Translations under genes and position numbers: made by a program
In this document: positions 1 through 8,070 of the stretch, piece by piece
Numbering within the stretch: position 1 is the stretch's first letter
How the letters are laid out: the number at the start of each line of letters is the position of its first letter
Notes under the pieces: model-generated
Databases searched by the model: none
Seen by the model: only the letters and a program-made list of their open reading frames with translations
What the model was told of the DNA's origin: nothing
DNA from: GCA-2862585 sp965277895
Lineage (GTDB): Bacteria > Bacteroidota > Bacteroidia > Flavobacteriales > UBA7312
Length of the DNA stretch: 64,000 nucleotides
Assembly: GCA_965277895.1 (NCBI GenBank)
Contig: CBDIDR010000001.1
Coordinates: forward strand, 744,001-808,000
Direction of reading: 5' to 3'

Positions 1-1117
1 TAGTCATTGTACCACTTTCGACGGTTTCCACACAAACGTCTTCTAAAGTTTGGCAGAAGTCAATTAATGCTTGGTTGTTGTCCAGTTTTCCTCTGAAAGC
101 TAATCCTCTTGTCCATGCAAATATGGAAGCAATTGGATTTGTTGAGGTTTTCTTACCTTGTTGGTGTTGTCTGTAGTGACGTGTTACAGTTCCGTGAGCA
201 GCTTCAGCTTCCATAACATCGCCTTCAGGAGTTACAAGTGTAGAAGTCATTAATCCTAATGAGCCAAAACCTTGAGCTACAGTATCAGACTGTACATCGC
301 CATCGTAGTTTTTACATGCCCATACAAAAGCACCATTCCATTTTAGTGCTGAAGCAACCATATCGTCAATCAAACGGTGTTCGTATATGATTCCAGCCTT
401 ATCAAAATCAGCTTTGAATTCGTTTTGATACACTTCTTCAAAAATATCTTTGAAGCGTCCGTCATAGGCCTTGAGAATGGTGTTCTTTGTAGATAAGTAT
501 AATGGCCATCCTTTCGAAAGTGCTTGATTAAAGCATGAACGTGCAAAGCCATAAATAGATTCATCAGTGTTGTACATGCTCATCGCTACACCGCCTTGTC
601 CTTCGTATTGGTAAACTTCCCAAGATACTTCTTCGCCATTTTCAGGGGTGAAGGTCATGGTTAACTTACCTTTTCCTTTGATAACTGTATCTGTAGCTTT
701 GTATTGGTCTCCAAATGCATGACGCCCAATACAGATAGGCTGTGTCCAGTTTGGAACCAGTCTTGGAACATTCTTACAGATAATAGGTTCTCTAAAAACA
801 GTACCACCAACGATATTTCTGATAGTTCCGTTTGGTGAACGCCACATTTTTTTCAAGCCGAATTCCTCCACTCGCTGCTCATCTGGAGTGATGGTAGCAC
901 ATTTAATACCTACTTTATATTCTTTGATAGCATTAGCAGCATCAATAGTGATTTGGTCGTCAGTATTATCACGACTTTCCATTCCTAAGTCGTAGTATTT
1001 AATCTCTAAATCGAGGTAAGGAAGTATTAATTTGTCTTTAATAAACTTCCAAATGATTCTTGTCATTTCATCTCCATCCAATTCAACTACTGGATTATCT
1101 ACTTTAATTTTGCTCAT
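1..1117 (-). CDS. icd: NADP-dependent isocitrate dehydrogenase (3' end cut by window)
   Basis: Oxidatively decarboxylates isocitrate to 2-oxoglutarate in the TCA cycle, making NADPH in the cytoplasm. The reading frame begins MSKIKVDNPVVELDGDEMTR, the typical start of the eukaryote-like homodimeric class, and continues through the TITPDEQRVEEF and WRSPNGTIRN regions that carry substrate-binding residues, then GFGSLGLMTS and EAEAAHGTVTRHYR near the cofactor site. About 372 codons are visible. Family members have roughly 405-410 residues, so only the C-terminal tail is missing beyond base 1. It lies 40 bases downstream of the M16 protease gene on the same strand but has its own -7 box in that gap. 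Identity is certain from family signatures. Confidence 0.96.
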   Translation of the reverse strand, partial: MSKIKVDNPVVELDGDEMTRIIWKFIKDKLILPYLDLEIKYYDLGMESRDNTDDQITIDAANAIKEYKVGIKCATITPDEQRVEEFGLKKMWRSPNGTIRNIVGGTVFREPIICKNVPRLVPNWTQPICIGRHAFGDQYKATDTVIKGKGKLTMTFTPENGEEVSWEVYQYEGQGGVAMSMYNTDESIYGFARSCFNQALSKGWPLYLSTKNTILKAYDGRFKDIFEEVYQNEFKADFDKAGIIYEHRLIDDMVASALKWNGAFVWACKNYDGDVQSDTVAQGFGSLGLMTSTLVTPEGDVMEAEAAHGTVTRHYRQHQQGKKTSTNPIASIFAWTRGLAFRGKLDNNQALIDFCQTLEDVCVETVESGTMT

Positions 1118-1145
1118 AATTATTTTTATTCAAATTTTAAGTTTG

Positions 1146-1153
1146 CAAATGTA
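1146..1153 (-). promoter_or_regulatory. Bacteroidota -7 box for icd
   Basis: On the minus strand the bases read TACATTTG, an exact match to TAnnTTTG, ending 28 bases before the icd ATG. I see no good TTTG/TTG -33 partner at the usual distance, so only the -7 element is called. It would let icd be transcribed apart from the dnaX-protease run. Confidence 0.45.
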
Positions 1154-1157
1154 CTAT

Positions 1158-4088
1158 TTAGTATCCGAAAACATCTTCTAAAGTCAGAAATTTTACTTCT
1201 CCATATTCTCTAAGAGCTTTTAGGTCTAAGTCTTCTTTATTTCCAAGTACTAATATGGTGTAATCTTTACCACTCATATAGCTATTATGAAAGTCTGTGA
1301 GTGCTGCCATGTCGAATTGTTCTATCGAATTATAGATGTCTTTTCTTGAATCATAGTCATAGCCTAAACGTTTAGCTGCTTCATAATTGAATAGGACTCT
1401 GTCTTTAGTAATTCTTTCGGTACGTATTTTCTGAATGACTGCATCTTTAGCATTTTCTAAATTGGCTTCAACTTCAGGAAGTTCATCTAGAAGTTCGTTC
1501 ATGCCAATCATTGCTTCTTTAAGTTTATCGGCTTGAGTACCAATATATGCCATTACATAATGGGATTTGTCCATTTCTCTTGGTGAGCTGTATGTGCTGT
1601 ATACCGAATAGGCTAAGGCTTTTGATTCTCTCAGCGTTTGGAATACAATACTACCCATACTTCCTCCGAAATATTCATTGTGTAATTTTACTAAAGGCAT
1701 ATTCTTTGCGTCGAAAGTTTCACCTTTTGAAACCATTAGTATTTCGGCTTGTTTCATGTCATAATCAACAACATAAACTGATGTTTTATTGATGTCTAGT
1801 TCAGCAAAATCATTGATTTCTGTTATTGAATTTAGATTATCTTTTAATGGGTGTAAATTCTGTACTGATTCTGAAGCGTCTTCAAAGGATTTTGGTCCGT
1901 AATACAACACCCTGTGCTCATAAGATGTCATGTTTTGAATGATATCAATTAATTCATCAGATGTTGTTGCCATAATTTCCTCGTCTGACAAGGTGTTTGT
2001 GAATGGATTATTTGGGCCGTATTTGGCGTAATTATTCATTCCGCTGTATAGTATGGTACGCTTATTTAATTTTGCATCGGCTCTTTTCTTTAACACATCC
2101 ATTTTGAGGTTTTCAAGAGCTTCTTCGTCAGCGACAACATCGGATAATAGTTTTTCAAATAGTCCTACTGAAGCCTCGAAATTATCGTCTAGTCCGGAAA
2201 GTGAAATATAGCTTTGTTCGTTTTGACTACTTACGGAAACTTCACACCCTAACTTGTAGAACTCTTCTTTTTTCTGAGCTGGAGAAATATCTTCAGTTCC
2301 TAAGTAATTGAAGTACTCAATGGCCATGCTCAGTTTTTTATCGTGGTTATTTCCTCTGTCGCTAATGTAATACAGTTTAAATCGGCTATTTTCTGTGTTT
2401 TGCTTGTGTATAAAAGGAACACCGATATCTGTTTGCTGAATGTCATCTTCGTAATTTAAGAAGTCAGGCTCGATTTCGTTTACTTCAGCCTCAGTGATGG
2501 CTTTCAAGAAGTCTGATTGAGCATCTCTGTTTACTTCAACAGGCGTAATGGCTGGTTTAGTAACTTTAATAACACTCTTATCCTCGCCAAGGTTTTTTCT
2601 TACCAACACATAATTGTCGTTGTAGTATTTGTTGGCTACTTCAACTACCTCTTCTTTGGTAATGCTTTCGAGAATGTCCATTTCATTAATGTAGTCTTCC
2701 CATTCAATATTTTGAATAAAGGCTTTTACAAATTCGTCTGCTCTTGATGAGTTACTTTCATAGGTTTTTATTTTTGAGAGTTTCATATCACTGATGATAG
2801 CAGGGATTAACCAATCTGGGAAATCTCCACTCTTAACCTTTTCAACCTCTGCTAGTAATAGGTCTTTTAATTCATCAAGTGATTGCCCTTGTTTTGGTGA
2901 GCCGTAAACAATGTGTGTGCTGTAATCAGTTAGTATGTATGGGAAACAGCTTGCTTGTAATACTTTTTGTTCTTGGTTAAGATTTAGATCAATAAGCCCT
3001 GCTTGACTGTTACTCAAAATCATGTCAATAATTTTCATGACTTTGGTGTCTCTTTCTTTAGAGCCTGGGAAACGGAAGCCTAAGTATAAACGTTCGGCAT
3101 CAGGACCATATACGTCTTTGACTATTGGTTCAGTTATCGGCTCTTCCACACCTGGGATAAATTCAGGGTCTTCTTTTCGCTCGAATGAGCCAAATTTTTC
3201 ATTAACCCATGTAATGACTGAATCAGGGTCAAAATCCCCTGACATACATATTGCCATATTATTTGGGACATAGTTTTTGTTGAAGTACTTTCTAATTTCT
3301 TTGATTGAAGGATTTTTCAAGTGTTCAACAGTTCCTATGGTAGTTTGTGTGCCGTAAGTGTGGTTTTTGAATAACCCTGATAGTAAGGCTTCAAACATTT
3401 TACGTCCATCAGTATCCATACCAATATTTTTTTCTTCATACACTGCTTCTAACTCGGTGTGGAATAAACGAAAAACAGGCATACGGAAACGCTCAGCTTC
3501 TATGTCCAACCATTTTTCAAGTTGATTTGAAGGAATATCATTTAGGTAAACTGTCGCTTCGGCAGAGGTGTAGGCATTCGTTCCTTTAGCCCCTACACTA
3601 GAAATCATTTTGTCGTATTCATTAGCTATGGCAAATTTAGCTGCTTCTCCAGAAATAGAATCTATTTGTCCCCAAACCCTGTCTCTGTTGACAGTATCTG
3701 ACATATCAATTTGTCGGTACTCTTCGTATAAATCTTCTATTTTTTCAAGCATTGGAGCTTCTTTAGAATAATCTAATGAGCCGTATTTGTCAGTACCTTT
3801 AAATAGCATGTGCTCTAGGTAATGAGCAAGACCTGTAGCGTCAGCAGGGTCATTTTTACTACCCGCTCTTACGGCAATGTATGTTTGTACCCTTGGTGCA
3901 TCTTTGTAAACGCTCAAGTAAACTTTAAGTCCATTGTCCAAAGTGTAGAGTCTAGACTTCATTGGGTCATTCTCAACGGTTTCGTATTTATTTTCAATTT
4001 TACTCATGTCTTGTGTTACGTTAAATACTATCCACCCTAGTGCAAGTAGAATGAGGATAAATGTTAGTTTAGTTTTCATAGTTTTCAA
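1158..4088 (-). CDS. M16 (pitrilysin/insulinase) family zinc metallopeptidase
   Basis: A large two-half M16 peptidase that probably degrades peptides in the periplasm or at the membrane. An N-terminal hydrophobic segment (about residues 7-23) looks like a signal anchor. The inverted zinc motif HYLEH is at residues 89-93, and the distal glutamates lie in ELEAVYEEK near residues 212-219, further away than usual because of an insert around 100-155. The N-terminal half carries the catalytic site. The C-terminal half (from about 600) resembles the inactive partner domain, with FGGSMGSIVFQTLRE and the following ALAYSVYS segment near 860-885. Length 976 is normal for the two-half class. It follows dnaX by 4 bases, so the two are probably co-transcribed, though no functional link is known. 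Confidence 0.88.
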   Translation of the reverse strand: MKTMKTKLTFILILLALGWIVFNVTQDMSKIENKYETVENDPMKSRLYTLDNGLKVYLSVYKDAPRVQTYIAVRAGSKNDPADATGLAHYLEHMLFKGTDKYGSLDYSKEAPMLEKIEDLYEEYRQIDMSDTVNRDRVWGQIDSISGEAAKFAIANEYDKMISSVGAKGTNAYTSAEATVYLNDIPSNQLEKWLDIEAERFRMPVFRLFHTELEAVYEEKNIGMDTDGRKMFEALLSGLFKNHTYGTQTTIGTVEHLKNPSIKEIRKYFNKNYVPNNMAICMSGDFDPDSVITWVNEKFGSFERKEDPEFIPGVEEPITEPIVKDVYGPDAERLYLGFRFPGSKERDTKVMKIIDMILSNSQAGLIDLNLNQEQKVLQASCFPYILTDYSTHIVYGSPKQGQSLDELKDLLLAEVEKVKSGDFPDWLIPAIISDMKLSKIKTYESNSSRADEFVKAFIQNIEWEDYINEMDILESITKEEVVEVANKYYNDNYVLVRKNLGEDKSVIKVTKPAITPVEVNRDAQSDFLKAITEAEVNEIEPDFLNYEDDIQQTDIGVPFIHKQNTENSRFKLYYISDRGNNHDKKLSMAIEYFNYLGTEDISPAQKKEEFYKLGCEVSVSSQNEQSYISLSGLDDNFEASVGLFEKLLSDVVADEEALENLKMDVLKKRADAKLNKRTILYSGMNNYAKYGPNNPFTNTLSDEEIMATTSDELIDIIQNMTSYEHRVLYYGPKSFEDASESVQNLHPLKDNLNSITEINDFAELDINKTSVYVVDYDMKQAEILMVSKGETFDAKNMPLVKLHNEYFGGSMGSIVFQTLRESKALAYSVYSTYSSPREMDKSHYVMAYIGTQADKLKEAMIGMNELLDELPEVEANLENAKDAVIQKIRTERITKDRVLFNYEAAKRLGYDYDSRKDIYNSIEQFDMAALTDFHNSYMSGKDYTILVLGNKEDLDLKALREYGEVKFLTLEDVFGY

Positions 4089-4092
4089 TTAA

Positions 4093-5844
4093 TTAATAAT
4101 CTAATTCAAGATTAAATTGGTTTTTTAATTCTATTAGTATTGGTTTTTTTTCTGCCATTTTTTTGAACTTATCTTCATCGGTATAAGCCGTTAATTCTTT
4201 TTGTTCCAATTGTTTGACGTCAATTTTTAGCGATAGTATATCATTTTTTAGTTTGTCTTTTAAGAAGTAAACTAAGTTTGTTTTCTCTTCGATTAACACT
4301 TCTTCTTGTACTTTATTGTCGAGTGTTAGTGTAATGTTATAATTCTCTTCTAGCTTAAACTTTTTCTCATTTAAAATGGAGAATAAATTATGCTTGCCTT
4401 CCTTTTGTTTAAGACTGCTGTATTTTGTCCAGACATTCTCTAATTCAGCGAAAGTAAAAGGCGTTTCTTTTTGGTTTAAAACCTTCTTTTCTTCTGTAAC
4501 TTCCTTTTCTTCACTTTCTTTCTTGTTGATTTTTATTGAAATGGTCTTTTTTTCAATGGTGTCTTTGAAGTTGACAATTTTAATAGATTTTTTATCGTCT
4601 TTTTCAATGACTATCTTGTCTTCAGAAATTGGTTCAGAAACAGACTCGGTAGCTTTTTCTTTAACCTTTTCAACAACTTTTTCTTCCGTTTTAGGCTGTT
4701 TTTCCGCTTGTTTTTTAACTACGAAAGTTTTTTTTTCAGCAGAGTTTGAAATAGAGTCAATGCTACATAATTGCATTAAGGTTATTTCAATGAGTAAGCG
4801 TTGGTTTTTGCTGAGTTTATAGCTCAAGTCTACCTTATTGCAAAGCTCTAATCCTTTTAATAGATGCTCTTGCTTCCAGTTCTGACTTTGCTCCATGTAT
4901 CGCTTTTTAACGTTTTCGCCTTCTTCCAAAAGACTTAGGGTTGAAGGGTCTTTAGCGACTAATAGATTTCTGAAGTGCATACCCAATCCAATGATAAAAT
5001 GGTGTCCGTCAAAACCACTATTAAGAATATCGTTAAACAAATTCAGTGATGTAGGAATATCGTTGTTGGCAAGAGCTTCAGTAGCTTTGAAGTAGTAGTC
5101 ATAATCCAAAATATTAAGGTTGGCTATAACATCCTTGTAGGTCAAATTATTACCACAAAAGCTAATGATTTGGTCGAAGATAGAAAGGGCATCCCTCAAG
5201 GCACCGTCAGCTTTTTGGGCGATGGTGTGCAGGGCTTCCTCTTCAGCAGTTATTCCTTCGTTTTTAGCCACATAAGCCAAGTGATTGGCAATATCTTCAA
5301 TCTGAATTCTTTTGAAATCAAATATCTGACAACGGGATAATATGGTAGGGATAATCTTATGTTTTTCGGTTGTAGCTAATATGAAGAGTGCATGGGCTGG
5401 TGGCTCTTCCAATGTTTTTAGGAAGGCGTTAAAGGCAGCTTGTGAAAGCATATGCACCTCATCAATAATGTAAATGTTGTATTTCCCAACTTGAGGAGCA
5501 AAGCGAACTTGGTCGACAAGTTCTCTGATTTTATCCACTCCATTGTTAGAGGCAGCATCCAATTCGTGAATGTTGAACGAATGACTGTCGTTAAAGCCTT
5601 TACAGGAGTCGCAAGTGTCGCATGCCTCAATATTCTCGGTGAGGTTCATGCAGTTGATGGTCTTGGCAAGTATTCTGGCACAAGAGGTTTTGCCAACACC
5701 TCTAGGACCGCAGAACAAGAAAGCTTGTGCTAAGTGATTGTTCTTAATGGCATTCTTAAGGGTGTTCGTAATGGACTGCTGTCCTACTACAGTGTCGAAA
5801 GTAGAGGGGCGGTATTTACGGGCCGATACAACGAAATTTTCCAT
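4093..5844 (-). CDS. dnaX: DNA polymerase III subunit gamma/tau
   Basis: Clamp-loader ATPase of the replicase. I place the start at MENFVVSARKYRP, since an upstream in-frame ATG would add only MFSQKLL and this product begins like other DnaX proteins. Walker A GPRGVGKTS is at 46-54, four zinc-binding cysteines at C65, C75, C78 and C81, the Walker B DEVH at 128-131, and the SRC arginine-finger motif at 170-172. Domain III ends near residue 365. It is followed by a lysine/glutamate-rich linker and a poorly conserved tau-like tail to residue 583. Right at the end of domain III (codons 370-373) is a run of nine A, listed separately. A promoter lies just upstream, and the M16 protease gene follows 4 bases after the stop. 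Confidence 0.96.
   Translation of the reverse strand: MENFVVSARKYRPSTFDTVVGQQSITNTLKNAIKNNHLAQAFLFCGPRGVGKTSCARILAKTINCMNLTENIEACDTCDSCKGFNDSHSFNIHELDAASNNGVDKIRELVDQVRFAPQVGKYNIYIIDEVHMLSQAAFNAFLKTLEEPPAHALFILATTEKHKIIPTILSRCQIFDFKRIQIEDIANHLAYVAKNEGITAEEEALHTIAQKADGALRDALSIFDQIISFCGNNLTYKDVIANLNILDYDYYFKATEALANNDIPTSLNLFNDILNSGFDGHHFIIGLGMHFRNLLVAKDPSTLSLLEEGENVKKRYMEQSQNWKQEHLLKGLELCNKVDLSYKLSKNQRLLIEITLMQLCSIDSISNSAEKKTFVVKKQAEKQPKTEEKVVEKVKEKATESVSEPISEDKIVIEKDDKKSIKIVNFKDTIEKKTISIKINKKESEEKEVTEEKKVLNQKETPFTFAELENVWTKYSSLKQKEGKHNLFSILNEKKFKLEENYNITLTLDNKVQEEVLIEEKTNLVYFLKDKLKNDILSLKIDVKQLEQKELTAYTDEDKFKKMAEKKPILIELKNQFNLELDY
4728..4736 (-). other. Nine-A slippery tract inside dnaX
   Basis: On the coding strand the bases read GCTGAAAAAAAAACTTTC, encoding Ala369-Glu-Lys-Lys-Thr-Phe. 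One extra A gives AEKK-NFRS-stop and one A fewer gives AEKK-LS-stop, so a slip in either direction ends the protein at 374-376 residues, exactly a gamma-like product lacking the tail. Thermus thermophilus makes gamma from a nine-A tract in dnaX by transcriptional slippage. Use of this tract here is inferred, not shown. Confidence 0.5.
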
Positions 5845-5862
5845 CAATAATTTTTGCGAAAA

Positions 5863-5891
5863 CAAATATAATATAATGATTGGAATCTCAA
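5863..5891 (-). promoter_or_regulatory. Promoter for dnaX
   Basis: Minus-strand TTG (5889-5891), an 18-base spacer and TATATTTG (5863-5870) match the Bacteroidota -33/-7 pattern. The -7 box ends 18 bases before the chosen dnaX ATG, which supports that start over the upstream in-frame ATG, because the latter would lie inside the -7 box. Confidence 0.55.
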
Positions 5892-5972
5892 TATTTAATC
5901 ACGCTCTAAGTCAAATAATTATATAAAAAATCTTTCCTTACTTTTAAGCTCTTAATTTAAAACTCTTAAAAC

Positions 5973-6780
5973 ATGGAAAATGCAAACGTTTTGCTTGAAA
6001 AAGCATTAGATTTTGTGACTTACTACGGCCCAAAAGTATTGGGTGCACTCTTAATTTTTATTATATGTTCCTGGATTGTCAAAAAAATGATGATTGGCAC
6101 TGACAAACTCTTATCCAAAACAAAATACGATATAACCCTTCAGCGATTCTTTCACAATATATTGGCGTGGGCGTTGAAAATTGTTCTTATTCTTTTGGTG
6201 GTATCTACGCTAGGAATAGACATTACGGCTTTTGCGGCCATCATAGCAGCGGCAGGTTTAGCTAGGTTTAGCTTTGCAAGGTTCGCTCTCCAATTTTGCT
6301 GGTGGAGTTCTTATAATGGTATTCAAGCCCTATAAAATTGGAGATTTAGTAGAGGCCCAAGGCGTTATTGGCGAGGTGTCCGAGATAGATATTTTCAATA
6401 CGCGATTAGTCTCTCCAGACAATAAAAAGATTATTGTGCCTAATGGTGCAATGGCAAATGGCAACATCATAAACTATACCGCTGAAGGTAAAATTCGTGT
6501 GGACTTGGAAGTGGGCGTATCTTATGATTCCGATATCAAAAAATCAAAGCAAGTATTATTAAAGGTGTTGACGGACAATTCTAAGGTCTTGAAAAGTCCA
6601 GTGCCCTTTGTTGGCGTTAGTCAGTTGGCAGATAGTTCAGTGCAGTTTGTAGTGCGACCCTATTGCAAACCTGCCGATTATTGGGACGTTTACTTTAGCA
6701 CCTATGAAAATGTAAAAATAGCACTCAACCAAGCCGAAATAGAGATACCATTCCCGCATACAGTTTTGATAAACAAATAG
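5973..6780 (+). pseudogene. MscS-family small-conductance mechanosensitive channel, frameshifted
   Basis: Two overlapping frames together encode one MscS-like channel. The first frame (from 5973) gives an N-terminal helix, two membrane segments and the start of pore helix TM3, ending AFAAIIAAAGLA at codon 97. It then runs out of frame to a stop at 6335. The second frame picks up GLALQGSLSNFAGGVLIM at 6265 and continues through the cytoplasmic beta domain (FKPYKIGDLVEA) to PFPHTVLINK. Only one base (A6264) lies where a whole codon is expected, so two bases are missing inside a near-repeat GGTTTAGCT-A-GGTTTAGCT. Restored, the protein would have 269 residues, normal for short MscS homologues. 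Either a real null mutation or an assembly/sequencing error. The rest of the gene is intact, so any loss is recent. Confidence 0.85.
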
Positions 6781-6854
6781 TGCTGGAAAACGAACTTCTC
6801 AAAAAGCGGATATTTCAGAAAGATAGCATTAGAGAAAGGCCGTTTAGAAAAACG

Positions 6855-6886
6855 TTTGTTTTTATGAAAAGTTTGGCTTAGATTTG
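6855..6886 (+). promoter_or_regulatory. Promoter for rpsF-rpsR-rplI
   Basis: TTTG (6855-6858), a 20-base spacer and TAGATTTG (6879-6886) match the Bacteroidota promoter consensus closely. It sits 53 bases before the rpsF ATG, leaving a leader of roughly 50 bases. No other promoter is needed for the three ribosomal genes, which are nearly contiguous. Confidence 0.65.
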
Positions 6887-6939
6887 CGTCCCTTTTTTAC
6901 GAGAGGGTAAACGAATTTTAAAAACCAAAATAATTAACT

Positions 6940-7293
6940 ATGAATCATTACGAAACCGTTTTCATTTTGAATCCCGTTTTATCTGAAGAGCAGATAAAGG
7001 AGACGGTTCAGAAGTTCAAAAAGCTTCTCAAAGATAGTAAGTCAAAAGTTGTTGTTGAAGAAAACTGGGGCCTCAAAAAGATGGCATACAGTATTCAGAA
7101 AAAAAGAACAGGCTTCTATTATTTGATGGAATTCACTTCTGAAGACCGCGAAATAATTAACAAGCTTGAATTAGCATACAAGCGTGACGAACGCCTAATG
7201 CGTTGGATAACTGTAAAGTTAGACAAGCACGCACTAGCGTATGCTGAAAGAAGAAGAAAAAGACTTAATACTAACGAAAAACAGGAGGCATAA
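6940..7293 (+). CDS. rpsF: 30S ribosomal protein bS6
   Basis: Binds with bS18 on the platform of the small subunit. The sequence begins MNHYETVFILNPVLSEEQI and contains NWGLKKMAYSIQKKRTGFYY, both family hallmarks. 117 residues is normal. First gene of the rpsF-rpsR-rplI run, with two bases between its stop and the rpsR ATG. Its last codons (CAG GAG GCA) form an AGGAGG that may act as ribosome binding site for rpsR. The rpsF start itself has no Shine-Dalgarno sequence, only an A-rich stretch. In Bacteroidota ribosomes bS6 is one of the proteins packed around the 3' end of 16S rRNA. Confidence 0.97.
   Translation: MNHYETVFILNPVLSEEQIKETVQKFKKLLKDSKSKVVVEENWGLKKMAYSIQKKRTGFYYLMEFTSEDREIINKLELAYKRDERLMRWITVKLDKHALAYAERRRKRLNTNEKQEA
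7283..7288 (+). promoter_or_regulatory. Perfect Shine-Dalgarno AGGAGG before rpsR
   Basis: AGGAGG ends 7 bases before the rpsR ATG, ideal spacing, and overlaps the last codons of rpsF. It is the only full-length Shine-Dalgarno sequence I noticed at a gene start in this window. rpsF and rplI on either side have none. Bacteroidota generally do not use this pairing, so its presence before the bS18 gene may be regulatory. It could also be chance from Gln-Glu-Ala codons. Confidence 0.5.
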
Positions 7294-7295
7294 TC

Positions 7296-7559
7296 ATGGC
7301 AGATAACATTAGATATCTATCTCCAGTAGATGTAAACAACAGAAATACAAAGAAGTATTGCCGTTTCAAAAAAGCGGGTATTAAATATATCGATTACAAA
7401 GACCCTGATTTCCTAATGCGTTTTGTAAACCAACAAGGAAAAATTCTTCCAAGAAGAATTACTGGTACGTCTTTGAAATTTCAAAGAAAAGTTTCACAAG
7501 CAATCAAAAGATGTCGTCATTTGGCTTTAATGCCTTATGTTGGTGATATGCTAAAATAA
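7296..7559 (+). CDS. rpsR: 30S ribosomal protein bS18
   Basis: Small-subunit platform protein that pairs with bS6. Recognised from YCRFKKAGIKYIDYKDPDFL, the GKILPRRITGTSLKFQRK segment and the C-terminal IKRCRHLALMPY signature. 87 residues is typical. The middle gene of rpsF-rpsR-rplI, starting 2 bases after rpsF and ending 9 bases before rplI. Its start is preceded by a perfect AGGAGG, unusual in this phylum and listed separately. No zinc-binding cysteine set is apparent (only two cysteines). Confidence 0.97.
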   Translation: MADNIRYLSPVDVNNRNTKKYCRFKKAGIKYIDYKDPDFLMRFVNQQGKILPRRITGTSLKFQRKVSQAIKRCRHLALMPYVGDMLK

Positions 7560-7568
7560 TTTACAACT

Positions 7569-8015
7569 ATGGAATTGATATTATTACAAGACGTAGAGAA
7601 ATTAGGATTTAAAGATGAGATTGTAAACGTGAAAAACGGTTACGGTCGTAACTTCTTAATTCCTGGTGGAAAGGCTGTTTTAGCTACTGAAGCAGCACGT
7701 AAAGTTTTAGAAGAAAACTTGCGTCAGAGAGCAAAAAAGGAAAACAAACTTATTGATGATTCTAATAAGATTGCTGAAAAAATTAACGGACTAACTGTAA
7801 CAATTGCAGCTAAGACTGTTGAAGGTGGAAAGCAATTATTTGGTTCTATTACCTCTAATCACTTAGCTGAAGAACTAGAGAAATTAGGGTTTACTGTAGA
7901 CAAGAAGTTTGTTAAATTAAACAACGTAAAAACAGTTGGAGTATACGATGCTGAGGTGCGTTTGCACAGAGAGGTGAAAGCTTCACTATCAGTTGAGGTA
8001 GTTGCTGCAAAGTAA
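7569..8015 (+). CDS. rplI: 50S ribosomal protein bL9
   Basis: Large-subunit protein with a 23S rRNA-binding N-domain, a long connecting helix and a C-domain. The N-terminal signature is MELILLQDVEKLGFKDEIVN followed by VKNGYGRNFLIPGGKAVLAT. The helix spans about residues 45-75 and the C-domain 80-148. Length 148 is standard. Last gene of the ribosomal run, followed within 25 bases by a hairpin terminator shared with the convergent permease gene. Confidence 0.97.
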   Translation: MELILLQDVEKLGFKDEIVNVKNGYGRNFLIPGGKAVLATEAARKVLEENLRQRAKKENKLIDDSNKIAEKINGLTVTIAAKTVEGGKQLFGSITSNHLAEELEKLGFTVDKKFVKLNNVKTVGVYDAEVRLHREVKASLSVEVVAAK

Positions 8016-8036
8016 TATTCAACTAACTATAATTTT

Positions 8037-8070
8037 AAAAATGCCTTCGCTAGTCGAGGGCATTTTTTTT
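8037..8070. terminator. Bidirectional terminator between rplI and permease gene
   Basis: AATGCC and GGCATT form the stem with a TCG/CGA extension around a short loop, flanked by A-rich and T-rich runs (T8 at 8063-8070). It ends rplI on the plus strand. The permease stop codon overlaps the T run, so it also serves the opposite transcript. Confidence 0.75.

Noticed and set aside
4376..4822. A 148-codon plus-strand frame opposite the dnaX linker
   Set aside because: Antisense to a low-complexity Lys/Glu-rich region, giving a Ser/Phe-rich product; a shadow, not a gene.
6887..6939. A possible bS6:bS18-binding leader RNA before rpsF
   Set aside because: I find only a 4-base CCCT/AGGG stem and no convincing larger structure, so I do not call a leader element.
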